NCBI GenBank assembly: GCA_911728435.2
Contig: OU452210.1
Location: forward strand, 7,192,001-7,256,000
Direction of reading: 5' to 3'
Length of the DNA: 64,000 nucleotides
Source of the DNA: Apoderus coryli
Lineage: Eukaryota; Arthropoda; Insecta; Coleoptera; Attelabidae
The notes under the pieces were generated by a model that searched no databases, had not been told where the DNA came from, and worked only from the letters and a program-made list of their open reading frames with translations. Positions 12,871-24,469 of the stretch are shown in pieces (the first letter of the stretch is position 1; every line of letters starts with the position of its first letter). A program made the translations under genes and the position numbers.

Positions 12871-13500
12871 TGCTCAATCTCCATTTTCAGGATTTCCTGT
12901 TCTTTACGAAATACCTCGTATAGTGGCAGTAACAACATATTATATGTCATCTATCGTAAACTTTAAAATGTCTATAAAGCTTTTATTTCATAATTATACT
13001 TAATTAATTTGTCAAAAATATTTCCAGTAATAGTTATTTCGGCGCTACTGCATATTTCAATTTCATTCTTCAAATGAATAACTTTCTAGCTTCCAAGCAT
13101 GATCATAACATGTTTGAATATGCTGGGAAAAAATCCCTTTTTATACATCAACGTGTTTGTGATGCAGAAATGTTAACACTTTGAGTTTTCAAAACCGTTC
13201 CTCTCTTTCTGTCTTTTTTCATTTTCTCATTCTCTTTTTCTGGGAGATATGTAAATGGTTTCACCCCCTACTTGTTAAGACACGAAATTATATCTCACCC
13301 TCGAAATTAAATTCAGTTCTTAAAGTATCATATCAACCTCAAAAACATATATTTACTGTGGGTTTTTGATTTTATTGTAGGTAAGAGGGTAATCGCATGA
13401 ATTCTTAATTTCAAGGACGGATGGAAAAAGTTATGCTTATCAACAAAAAATCATGTAGTTGTCTATTAACAAAACTCAGGTTCTACAAACACTTTTAAGA
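12871..13500. other. Unannotated stretch
   Basis: No exon or repeat was recognised. The open frame at 13181-13369 has no family resemblance. Confidence 0.35.
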
Positions 13501-14185
13501 TTAAGATGGATGATGAAAATGTCTTGAGTTACTTCATCTGTGCCTCAAGTTACAACCCTCCATCAAGTTTTTGAGGCTGGTTTCAGGAACAACACGTCTC
13601 CATCTTGCACGATTTCATGCCCAAGTGTTCCTTGCCGCGCATTCTGTTACCTGGTGATCAGAAGTTTCTTCCTCCTGTTGCCTAAGGCGACAATGTCCTG
13701 TAACAAATCATGGTTAAAGCTTCCAGGAAGATCTTGCCAGAGTATTGCTCCGTCTGTTTCCTCCTTATTTCTGAACTTCTCCTTGTAGGTGTGTTTGGCT
13801 AAGCCGCAGAACGGTTTTCCAACCACAAACTCTCAGGTGCTGAAGATTTATTTTTTCTTCTGACCACTGATCTTGTAGAGTACAGTTGCGTAACGCTTTT
13901 GTCGGGGAACGATTCTTTAAATAGATTGCTTTATCAGCATCTTCCGCCCAATATGCTCTGCTGGGTGACTTTCTCCATAATTGTACGATTAGCTCGTTCG
14001 GCAACACCATTTTTTGTGATGTGTTGGGTACTGTGGTTTGATGTTTAAGCCATTTTGTGACAGAAACTGTTGAAATACTTGTGTGATATAATCTCCACCA
14101 TTGTATAATCTAAGACTTTATTTTTACATTTTTTTGGTTTTCGACCATAACCTTAACATCTTTGAGGCATTCAGAATTTTTACGT
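13500..14185 (-). pseudogene. Ty1/copia polyprotein fragment (integrase C-terminus)
   Basis: Read on the minus strand from about 14130, broken frames give FQQFLSQNGL, NGVAERANRTIM (the copia GVAERxNRT integrase motif, here with a frameshift), YWAEDADKAIYLKNRSPTKA (the W.EA...A.YL.NR.PT block) and HLRVCGW. The order and spacing match the end of the copia integrase. Frameshifts and stops separate the blocks. No long terminal repeats were found, so this is an internal remnant. Confidence 0.75.
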
Positions 14186-14189
14186 GTTT

Positions 14190-17100
14190 CTTGAGTAATA
14201 ATCGATAAATGTCAATAAATATCTATTTCCAATATGTGTAGTAAAATTTTATCAATATCAAAACTGTGTATATAATATATAAAAAGTCCAATCCGAAACC
14301 TACGATGCAATGATGACACACACTTGTCTGTTTTCTTTTTATCAATATTAATTTCGATATTTATTTATAGTTTTTGGCGGCTCTGCAGTACCCGCCCCTG
14401 GAGATTAATATTTAGATGAAATTCTCCCGTATGGTTTAAACATGTCACACATTTCCTAACACATTCTGCATTTTTTATATCACACTGCAAATGCACGTTA
14501 CCACTGATGCAGCTCTGAAAATGACAGTGAAATTTTATTTTCAATGATGTAATATGCATGTCTAATTAGTGCTTAGCTTATTGGAGATAAAAATAAATGA
14601 CACCCCTTTTTGAAATCAAATTAATATTGTTCCTAGTTCAAGCTAGCTAACCCGGTGACTCTTATTTTTTACATATTATATTTCCTTCATAACATTACAA
14701 ATGCAAGTAACACACTGTAGTTGTGAAAATGACAGTGACATTTCAATTTGAATGTTGGTTGCATGTCCAAACGATGGTTAACGTTATGTGGTAAACTACC
14801 CCCATCAGAAGTGGAAATGCATTCCTGGGTTTATACATAAGCGTAGGGTATATTTTAATTTAAAGATAATCAGTTGCAATAATTGTTACTTTGTTTAATT
14901 TTACAACTGTCATAAGAACATAATGGGAATGGTTTTCTTGTTTATTTTATAAAAGGATTCTTAAGTGTGCTCCTGGATGAAGTGGACAACATTTAATGTT
15001 ATACAGGGTAAAACCAAAAGTATAAGATACTTTTAGGCCTTTCTTAACATTAACGGCACTACTAGCAAAGGTATCTTCATAAATATGTTGATTACTTCCT
15101 GCCAAGTCAAGCAGTTTTAAACCATATAAATAAAGTAATAATTGAAAATAATGAAGCTTGTCAAAGCTGTCTTTAATTAATTTATGTGTAAAATTTACCC
15201 AAATATCTACGTCAATGAACAGTTAATGAAAGCCAAAATTATAAGGCTGATATGTGGGTTAAGAGCATGGGAGCGGGGTGAAAAAGACGTATAAATTAAA
15301 TAAATCAGGGCTTTTGCGTAAGTTATATGACGATTTAAGTCGCCTCAAACTCTTCTTACCAACGCATTCGAAAGATCTTGGATGTTGTATGTCTCTGTGG
15401 TGTGGTTGGGCCTGAGGAGGAATTTAGAGGAGCGATTAGCACTAGTTAGTTACAGTCAGCGAGCCAAAATTTTTTTAACCTAACCTTAATATACGTATCA
15501 GTATATTACTCTACAGAGCTTTTCGTAGAAACTCAAATACTAATGGTGATAAAATAAAGAAAAACCTAATAAATCAAACAATTTAGGCTATTCTTGGATA
15601 TGACTAGGTGTATGTATATACAACCACATGTTAAATAATAATTAGTTGTTCTCCCTTTTAGTACGTGTGTGTCGCCCTTTTACTACGTTCCAGTTAGAAA
15701 CAGGGTTCAGAACGCTTCATTACGACACTTTAACTTGTTATTGAATACACTTTGCATTCAATTTAGCGGATGACATAGCAATCAGTAATTACCTTGATTA
15801 CAGTAATGACAAACTGTTGGTATCCTCTATAAGTTACAATTCTTTTTTGCTATACCTATATAGGTATTTTAACGCATTTGTGTATAATGTGTCCAATACA
15901 TATATTTCTTTATGTAAAAATTTTTATTCAGCTGTCTCCGAGTAAATTGTACTTCCAAAATTCAATTTTCCATTATAAGTTTTAGTATAGAGAAGTCAAT
16001 TTTATTCTCTAAAAGGGTGTGAATTACGATACATAAAATACAATACTCAATATAGTTGAAGAAAGAAACATGTCAAAAAATTCAAAAGAATACTACCTCA
16101 AAACTAACTCTATTGATTAGTTTAACTATAGGTACTTCCGGGTTTTACATACTTAACAATATTATTATACACATAATCTTTTTAAAATCAGTTTATTACG
16201 AAGGCGCATTCATAAGTATCAGTTTATGAAAATTTCATTGAGTTTTGGCTCATTTACCCTTTCACAGCTCGTGAATACTCCATTCCCCAATACTGTCCAC
16301 ATAACTCTTTGAAAGTAGTAGATATAACCAAAAATATATGATAAAGTAGATTTTTATTTCAAAAATTAAATGCATGATTTTTGTTCTTCCCATATAAAAT
16401 GTATCAACAGAGATCCAAAACACTGTCGTGTCTAGCTTGATGAAGCAACATTGACAAACGGAGTTTGTGATTGAACATTTCCGATCATTATTAAACATCA
16501 GTTTGATTGTCAGTTTTTTTTAGTTGCTTATTGAAAAACACGTTTTACTATTTCACCAACACACTTTTATAAACTCGCCATTTAATAATTTTAACGTGGG
16601 TTCAATGGCAAAAAATGCTTAAATTACTTTCAGGAAATCTCAAGTTTTCGTTTGCTCCACAAATAATAATATTATTTTGTGGAGCAGATGTGTTTGTGTC
16701 TGGCTATAGTTAATTGTTTTTTGGTTAAAAACAAATTTTTCGGGGATTTTTTTACTTGATATTAATTCTGCATTTTGACCGTGTATAGTCGATGTCTCTT
16801 ATGACCATCCTGGTATCCTAAAATTAATTTAAGCTGTACTTTTTTCCTAATAATTAATTGTGGTAAATAATATAATATAATATGTAAATAAAAATTTGTC
16901 ATTATGGATATATTAATAAAATCGAAAAACAATGAAGTTGTTACATTTAAATTTACCAATGTTGGTTTTTGCGGTTAGAGAGAAAATTACAAATGGCAAA
17001 ATGCAAAATTAAATACGCGTCATAGTAATAGCTAACAAATTGTAAATGGTTGGCAGCCTTTTAGTGATTAATTGATATATAAATACCGATTATATGTAAT

Positions 17101-18355
17101 TATACTGGATATAATTATTATATTGGAACAAATTAATATTAGAAAGTGATGACATGTGGGTTGACACCCAAATCTAATCATTTACATTTCCGTATCAAGA
17201 AATCGTATTATACAGGAAGGATTTAACAGTAGTAGAGTTATGCGACATAATTTTGAGATATGGCAACACATCTCTTAAAATACGTCAAATCTAACACCAG
17301 CTGACATCGCATTGAAGTTTTTAATAGTGTATTTCCGGGGTCGCTTTGCTACTAAGGAAAGAGTTATAATAATTGATAATAACGAACTCAACCTCATTAC
17401 ATTACATAGAATAAATTATGGACTTATATACATACTGATGATGTTCTTAGCTAAGACTGAAACATGTGTCTGTTTTAACGTAAATGTAAGAAATCTAGTG
17501 GAAACAGCAGAAGTTTAACTCTACTCATATTTACTGAAAAACTTTATGAAACACAATGGATTTTTTGTGTGCGTAATTTTTGTTCCATCCGGTATACATT
17601 AAGGCAGTATATCGGATACGTTATCTAAACATCAGAAAAAATATGTTTTAATACTGGGTGTAAGATGTATATAAGTACATAACTAAAGGCATTTAAAATT
17701 TTCATTTGTTTACTTAAGAGTATTTCGTTTTTGTTTATATGGCTAGATGAAACCCAACTGTTTTGACTAAATAAACATTATTTTGTGCCTATTGTTCTTC
17801 CGTTTTAAGTGGCTTGTATCCACCTGGCATTTTGTTTCAGCAAAAATAAGCAATTTATAACCAGTTAGTTTTGAAAAGAAATTTAGTCCGTCCAACTGTT
17901 TGAAGTATTGCCGATTTATAACTAATTTTATGATACGAGGGATATTAAACTTTCAAGGAGAAATATCCGGAAAGTTATATTAATAATAAAATTGTAATGA
18001 ATTAACACTTCGTGATTAGTGGCATACGGACAGCGTCGTAGCCATAATTCTTTTTAGCTTATTTCGTTTAATACATATAGTGCCTTCTATTTCTGTGGTC
18101 TTCCGGAAACTATTTTTCCATTTAAAGCTTAAACATTCGGTAAAACTATTTTGTTTATAATGGAAAAAAAATAGTCTTCCGGAATGTTAAATATTTAATT
18201 AGGATAAAGACCTACGGGAAGACAATAAAAAATTTGTGGAAACGTTGTAATAACAAAAAATGAAGTTTAAATTGATTTTCTTTGCCAAGAAAGTCAATGG
18301 TACAAATTTTCAGAATCCACATACATAGAGTGTAACTTTGTGAACTTCGAATGGA
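14190..18355. other. Long stretch without a recognised gene
   Basis: Short open frames (for example 14365-14559, 16262-16498, 16762-16959) show no family features. The only structured signal noted is the hammerhead-like motif at 17435-17466. Confidence 0.4.
17435..17466 (+). other. Hammerhead-like motif, copy 2
   Basis: CTGATGA followed by a palindromic stem (TCTTA..TAAGA) and GAAAC, then ATGTG. The stem sequence is different from copy 1, but the frame of the motif is the same. Confidence 0.35.
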
Positions 18356-18359
18356 AATA

Positions 18360-18960
18360 TAAGTCCCCGTATTTTAGGCAACCCAACCCAACCCACCAAG
18401 ACCCTAAGTTCTTTTTCGAATTTCCGTACCAGTTTAGTTGTAACCTTAGGGCCTGGCTATCTGAACATATATTGATTAGCTGTATTACCCCTCAATCTGT
18501 TTAATTTTGCACACTGTCAAATTGCAAAGATTCGGCTTGAAACACGGATGTGTTTTTGTCCAGTGAGAATCTTAGATTCGAGTACCTTGTCTCACTATAT
18601 ATTCCTGCACCACTGCCAGTTTCGGTGACACGTCTGTAAACGAGGTTATCCCTCTCAGTGTCCGTATGCAGTCTCGATTAAGAATTTCTCGGTCCATAAT
18701 TGGAAGTTTATGTCGAATTCAAATTTTGCCATCCCCAATACATGCTCAAATGAGAGCGTCTGAGTAACATAAGCGTTCTCTCCGCTCTTGCTTTGGTTCT
18801 TTTTAGATATTCTGTCCAGGTAAGATTTGGGTCTAGAATGACCCCTAAATACTTTACCTCCCCCAACCTTCTTACGATTTCACCTTGAAGGTACAGTGGT
18901 CCTAGTCCCTCTGTTTTTATCGAGCTGTTAATAAATGGCAATTCTAAATATTTGCTTCTT
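18360..18960 (-). pseudogene. Non-LTR reverse transcriptase C-terminal fragment
   Basis: The minus-strand frame 18941-18708 contains LGEVKYLGVILDPNLTW, the highly conserved KYLGV.LD..L.W block that ends the LINE reverse transcriptase palm/thumb, followed by KARAERTLMLLRR. After a frameshift, decayed sequence resembling the thumb region (REILNRDCIRTLRGIT...) continues towards 18360. The YADD box and everything 5' of it are absent. The arrangement is typical of R1/I-type elements. Confidence 0.75.
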
Positions 18961-18964
18961 TAAG

Positions 18965-21900
18965 TTAAAAGGAGCGATGTGATTGTAGCATCCGTGTGCT
19001 AATAAGAGCTTGAAAAACAATGAAAGAAACATCTACTTGGTTTTCATTTCACTCCTTACATACTATGAAAATTTTAATAGTTGATTATTTAATTCAAAAT
19101 GCAAAATTCGGTACCCTCTAGAAAAATAATATTGTAGCCTCTATCGTGGATGTCGACAAAAATTAGGTTATATTCCAAAGGTCATAATCGATACGATTAT
19201 TGAATGTGACTGTTTTGCGGTGTGTAAATCCCGCAACAACAAATCATATGTAAGCTTTTCCTAACAGATTTTAACTGTCTGTGTAATGCTAACATAATGT
19301 GCGGTGTTATGAGGGAAATTGGTCTGTGTTCGTGATTTTAACAGCCACAGTGGTTTGTATGCTGTTTCGTGGCTTTTAGACTTTTCCCTTTTTTCCCATT
19401 ACATTTTCTAATTGTTATCCCGAACTGTGTTCCTGTTTTGCATATACAGGAAACTTGCGTAATTATTATTCAAGATAGGTATAGCATTTTGTATGGACAT
19501 TTCATACGGTTATACGAATTGAAATATAGCAATTCTCGCTAAATTAATTTGAAAAATCTATCAATGCGCTGAATATATTTTTTATTTTTATATTTAGATT
19601 ATATTTCCATTGTTCTTGTTAAGAAAATTAACGCCAGTATAGGCAGTTTGTTTAACAATGACTTGGAAATTACCTAATCAACACATCTATTGGTTTGTTG
19701 TGGCGCGAAAAGATTAAAGCTCATTATTTACCACGAGCTCGAATACGAGATCCGGCTCGAAGGACCAGTGTTTTGGATTAATACGTTGGTTGACGAATAA
19801 TACGAAAGTGGACTGTATTTTTAATAGGTATATCTTTTTTTAAACTATCTGACATAAAAATCTGACATAAATTATCTTATTATTCTACACAGTTGTTTTT
19901 CACTAGGGAAATAAAAATAGATAGGGTACGATAAAACTTTACATAGTATACAATATAAATAACACGAACTCATTAATGGTTTAAAGAAAAATTGTGTTGA
20001 AAACACCAAGCGGAAAGTCTCTCCAAAGTTCTCTGAACTTTAATACAGTAAAAAAGTCACCAACACGCATACACAACTTTAAATCATCAACATTAGGAGT
20101 TTAGTCGAAGCAGTATGATACAAAAACATCGTTTATAGAAATGTTAAAAGAAAGGGACCCAAAATAGAGCCCTATAGATGAAACATTTACCTTAAAAGAC
20201 TCCAAAGTCTTATAATAAACAATGTTAAAAAAATTGATGAAAGGCTTTGTTAAATCTACTTCTACATAGTGGTCAATCTGATCGAATGCATTCGAGAAGT
20301 TGGTATAAATAATATTAATTAGAATAAAAAAATATATTATGAAACTTTTTCGAAACTAAATGAATTAAATGTAAAGTTGGATTTGGTGAAGTCTATTTTT
20401 TCATAGATAATTGCAGTAATTAACTAGTTAATTAAAAACCAGTTCTATTACATAAAAATAAAAGTTCTTATCGGCTTTTATAGATGCCTATCAGGCCAGG
20501 CTAAGCATCTAACTGCTATTTTTTAAATTCAATTAGAGTTACAGAATTCTTAATGAAACATTATTTTTTAAAAGATGTTAAAATCTTTTGAATAACTTTT
20601 TGGTTGAAATTAGAATTTTTCGAGAAGAAAGAGAACATATTTCATTTCAAAAAGCCTGTATTAATAAGACAGTGTTACATCCGCAAAAGCGCTTATGGTA
20701 ATCGAGGCGGTTAACACCCGTTAAGCTTTCGGCTGTCTCAAGTAATTCATCTTTTCCAGTGGCGTGGTAATACTGCTATTTTTTTTTTGATATACAGTTG
20801 TATTTACTTTTGTATATGAGATGCGGTGGTCTTTTTGTGTGATACTTAAAGTAATACGTACATAGAAAAATAGACAATAAAACTACAACTTCATAATTTA
20901 TTTTGTTGCGAGTTTTAATTGGATGTGCGCGTTATAATACTTCTTGACTTAAATGTGATTTACGTTTAAGTTTTGGAAGATAGAATGCAATTTTTTTTAC
21001 TTTTGGAGAAACGGCAAACCAAACAGTTCTTCCAAGGCCAGTAACAGAATTTAAAGTACATTAAATCAACGTTATGACTTATTTCGATGCAAATCCACGC
21101 TATTTCAGCAGCTTCGCATTTTATAGGACTTTCATATAATTTTTAACAAAACTATACAATACGTACTTGCTCATTTATAAGATTACAAGCTAATCCCGAT
21201 GAGAAAAAAATATAATGTAATGTAACTTTTTAAAAACATAAAAACTGAGCTTTTAATGTGAAAAAATATTGAGCCATTTCCAATACAAAACAATCGGTTA
21301 CTTCAAAATCTTAACATTGTGGGGTATTGGCTGCGAATTGGTTACAGTCAATTCCCGAATGAATTAAATTTTTTTAAATGTGATCTTTTTGTATATTAGA
21401 CACATAGGAAATTTACGTTTCGCATATAGTGGCTTGTGTTGGCACCAACTAAACCCGTATTGCATACAAACAATGCTAAAGTATTTTTATGGTATAACGT
21501 TTGTTTTCTCCGGAGGATATATTAGTTTCATTTCGAACCAATTGCAATCCATCTAGGGTTGTTTGAAAGCGGGCCTACTACGCGTATTTCGTAGAAATCA
21601 TTCTCACCCACAATTAATGGCAATCGAAATTAAAAACGCAAAAGCGGTTATTGGTTCCGATTGATTTCTCACCCTCTTTTTTTGTAATTCACAACAAATT
21701 AAATGAAATGCTACCACTATTATAGGGCATTTACTTTTCCACTATATTTTATATTAAAAAAATGATGCTGGATCACTTTACACTGAGTCTAATTTTATTT
21801 ATTGCCATACAGTATTTAATCGCTAGTGATAATGCAATTTGTTTTTGATCCGGATTTTTTATTGAAGTAGTTCTCTCAGATTTATGATCAAGTGTTAGTC

Positions 21901-22060
21901 GAGTATATAAATGTGACCAAATTATAATAAAGATGTTTGTCGGAGAGGTAAGCAAAGAACATTTTTCAAGGCATTCAAGTAAACACTATAGGGTTTTCCA
22001 ATATGAAAGCTCGGCCCTGCAACAGCGCATGACGAACTCACATCGTTGACAGATGTGTTC
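18965..22060. other. Long AT-rich stretch without a gene
   Basis: No exon was recognised. A CpG-containing patch at about 19690-19830 and another near 20690-20770 (including CCAGTGGCGTGG) stand out from the AT-rich background but could not be assigned. Confidence 0.35.
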
Positions 22061-22069
22061 AGATGATGT

Positions 22070-22620
22070 TTACATATCATTATGGAACGCTACACGATTC
22101 AACAACGCGTCACATTTTATTATAAATTCAATGTTCTAATCGGCAAACGCACCGTACACTTCGTCGAATGTATGGTATCGATGGTCTTCCTTTAAAGTCC
22201 ACAATTCGCCATCTAATGAATAAATAGGTAAAATCAGACGTATTAATCCACGATAATACATTGCGGCTCGTGCTCAAGAACTTCAGAATTGCCGAACCCA
22301 CACGAGATTCATCAGATCTCACTCCATTCCGAAAAGATCACGTTTCTTTTCGGAAACGCAGAAAATATCGCACTTACTGTTAACAGTGGGCTAGCGTGAA
22401 TGGAATAGATCTAACAAATGGTTTCAACAAAACGGTGCTACGTGCCATAATAAGGCTCCCTTATATCGCGAGGTCTCGACGTCAATTGGACGTCCAGATT
22501 CGGGATTTTTTCTCTGGGATTTGTGAAATCTGAAGTCTATGGTTTCCACATTAAAAGACAACATCAGCCGAGTCATTGGTGAAATTGAGCGACTTGCAGT
22601 ACGATTTGGCTAATAGAAGC
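22070..22620 (+). pseudogene. Tc1/mariner-superfamily transposase remnant
   Basis: It starts with MERYTIQQRVTFYYKFN at 22082, the usual N-terminal start of an insect transposase family ('MERYT.EQRV.IV..YY'). After frameshifts come LRRMYGIDGLPLKSTIRHL, WFQQNGATCHNKA (the 'WFQQDGA.CH' catalytic block, with the aspartate changed to N), then FFLWDL (family form FFLWGYLK) and LKDNISRVI. Large internal deletions join the blocks. The changed catalytic residue and the stops make it inactive. Confidence 0.75.
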
Positions 22621-23012
22621 TTTCGAATTTTCTTCTTCTGGTTTACGTTAGGACGAATATGCTTGAGTATACTTTGCAGAGGGATATTAATGAGCACGGT
22701 ACTAGAAATGGTTTGGACGTCAGGGTACAATTCAGTAGAATAACGGGCTCTAGATTGGCCAAGAATTGGTCCGAGAGCATACAACGCACTGCCGGAGAGG
22801 GTTCGAGAACTCCCCGTGAAGCCATATTTAACAGATATATGTTTTTATTCATATGATGAATTTTTATTAAACGACTTCAGTGACTTGACTGTCTAACTTT
22901 ATTGACCGTTTCTTATTGTTTAGGGGTGTATTTTGTTATTTATATTGACATGTGTAAAGCTCTTGATAGTTGTATATACCAATAACATTATTATTATTAT
23001 AGAAATAGTCCA
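22620..23012 (+). pseudogene. LINE 3' end with ATT-rich tail
   Basis: One frame reads PRIGPRAYNALPERVREL, resembling the end of jockey/CR1 ORF2 ('RLYN.LP..VR'). Non-coding sequence follows, ending in TTATTATTATTAT at about 22988-23000, a common LINE tail. It abuts the mariner remnant on its left and the large hairpin element on its right. Confidence 0.5.
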
Positions 23013-23116
23013 TTGTACGTGGAGTTTATCACTTAATGATAAATCAAACTTCGTCTTCTCCACAAATAAATCTCTTTATTTTGTTAAAAATTGTGTCATT
23101 AAATTATTAAACTATA

Positions 23117-23148
23117 CATGTTTCGAGACATAATATTCTCATCTTCAG
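23117..23148 (-). other. Hammerhead-like motif, copy 3 (left arm of hairpin)
   Basis: On the minus strand: CTGAAGA, T, a GAGA/TCTC stem with an 8-nt loop, then GAAACATGT. Confidence 0.35.
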
Positions 23149-23429
23149 TGGTTAACATTAGGGGGGTAAAATTTTTTTTGAATACAGAAGTTATTTAATT
23201 GTTAATGGGGTGTTTTTTTTGATTCATTTGTAGAATGTTACTACAAACGTAAATTTATTGATAGAGTTAATCAATAATAAATAGGATGATTATAGTGTTA
23301 TAAATCGATATAAAATTCCTAAAAATTAATATAAAAAATTTTTCTACAAATAAATCAAAAAAAAACACCCCATTAACAATTAAATAACTTCTGTATTCAA
23401 CAAAAATTTTACCCCCCTAATGTTAACCA

Positions 23430-23461
23430 CTGAAGATGAGAATATTATGTCTCGAAACATG
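23430..23461 (+). other. Hammerhead-like motif, copy 4 (right arm of hairpin)
   Basis: CTGAAGA, T, GAGA...TCTC, GAAACATGT. It is the mirror copy of the motif at 23117-23148. Confidence 0.35.
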
Positions 23462-23619
23462 TATGGTTTAATAATTTAATGACACAATTTTTAACAAAAT
23501 AAAGAGATTTATTTGTGGAGAAGACGAAGTTTGATTTATCATTATTACTATTATTATTAATATAGAGTTAATATTCTGCAATTTTTCAAAGGTATTTGAG
23601 GTTATGCTCTATAAAAAAC

Positions 23620-23885
23620 TGTTATTCAAAGTGCCATTGGCCAACTTAAATAACATTATATTTCATCAAGACGGAACCCGATCATAATGCGTTAGTTGTA
23701 AAGCGTTATCTTGATAGAAACTTTCCAAATCGTGTGATAGGTACTTATGGACCTAGGATTTGTCTATTTTAGACTTCTTTTTACGGGAGCACTTAAATAA
23801 GACTTATGCCTATCGACATAACAACGTCAAAGAAGAGCAAAATGCAACACATCAAGCTTATCGAGATTTACAGAGACGGAATATT
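23620..23885 (+). pseudogene. Second transposase remnant (Tc1/mariner superfamily)
   Basis: Broken frames give IIFHQDGTRS (family form 'F.QDGAP.H'), LDRNFPNRVIG-like sequence, then LDFFLRST (family form LDFFLWG) and a helix-rich end. It is a different copy from the one at 22070-22620, because the corresponding blocks differ. Confidence 0.55.
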
Positions 23886-23889
23886 GTAA

Positions 23890-24256
23890 TTTTCAATGAT
23901 TTAAATACATTTAGTGAATACTCTCTACGGTAATATTTTGAATAATACTTTTAATCTATAATTTAATTTTAATTTTTTGTTGTCTCGTGTGAGTCACTTC
24001 ACTGGATTCTACGTAAAATGTTCTAGTCTTTCAAAGTCAACAGATAACCGAGATAGAAGGGACCCTTGAAAAAGCAACATTTTTAAAATCGTCCTGTCCT
24101 CAAAAACAAAGAATACTATGCAAATTCTGTTTGTGCCATCGAAATATTCACAAAAAACGAGAAACTTCTATCATCACAGAGATACATCGCAATTACAACA
24201 ACAAAAATGGAAAACTCGGTACATAGATGTAAACAAAAACAGTATAAAGCACTTAC
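23890..24256. other. Intronic stretch downstream of the last located exon of the regulator-like gene
   Basis: It begins the intron that follows the exon 24257-24469 on the minus strand. The donor GTAAGT is at 24251-24256. The next exon was not found anywhere to the left. Confidence 0.4.
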
Positions 24257-24469
24257 TTCGAAATCCGCGGTTGTCCTCATGGATGCCAGGTGAGTCATTG
24301 TCAGTAGTTGTTTGACTGTGATGCTCACCATCTTCTGACATATGTGCATCGAGACTCTCCTCTTTAACAGCTGTTTGAGGCTGTGGTGACATTGAAGTGC
24401 TTGCAGGTGAACATGAATCCGTTCGTGGACTTGGTCCTAGTCTTCTGTCTTCCGTCGGCGAAAAAATGC
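24257..24469 (-). CDS. Regulator-like gene, coding exon 3
   Basis: Acceptor ATATCAACAG and donor AA|GTAAGT flank it. Phase 1 in (A+GC = Ser) and phase 1 out. It encodes IFSPTEDRRLGPSPRTDS, then SPASTSMSPQPQTAVKEESL and a DGEHHSQTTTDNDSPG stretch. The serine/proline-to-acidic transition suggests a disordered regulatory linker. Confidence 0.65.

Larger units (their letters stand above)
23034..23544. mobile_element. Long hairpin (foldback) element
   Basis: Two arms of about 200 bp, 23034-23235 and 23341-23544, are nearly perfect reverse complements (only small differences such as TGATTCATTTG / CAAATAAATCA and a short indel near AAAATTTTTTTTG). They are separated by a loop of about 105 bp. Each arm carries one copy of the hammerhead-like motif. 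No coding sequence is present. A transcript would fold into a long double-stranded stem. Confidence 0.85.
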
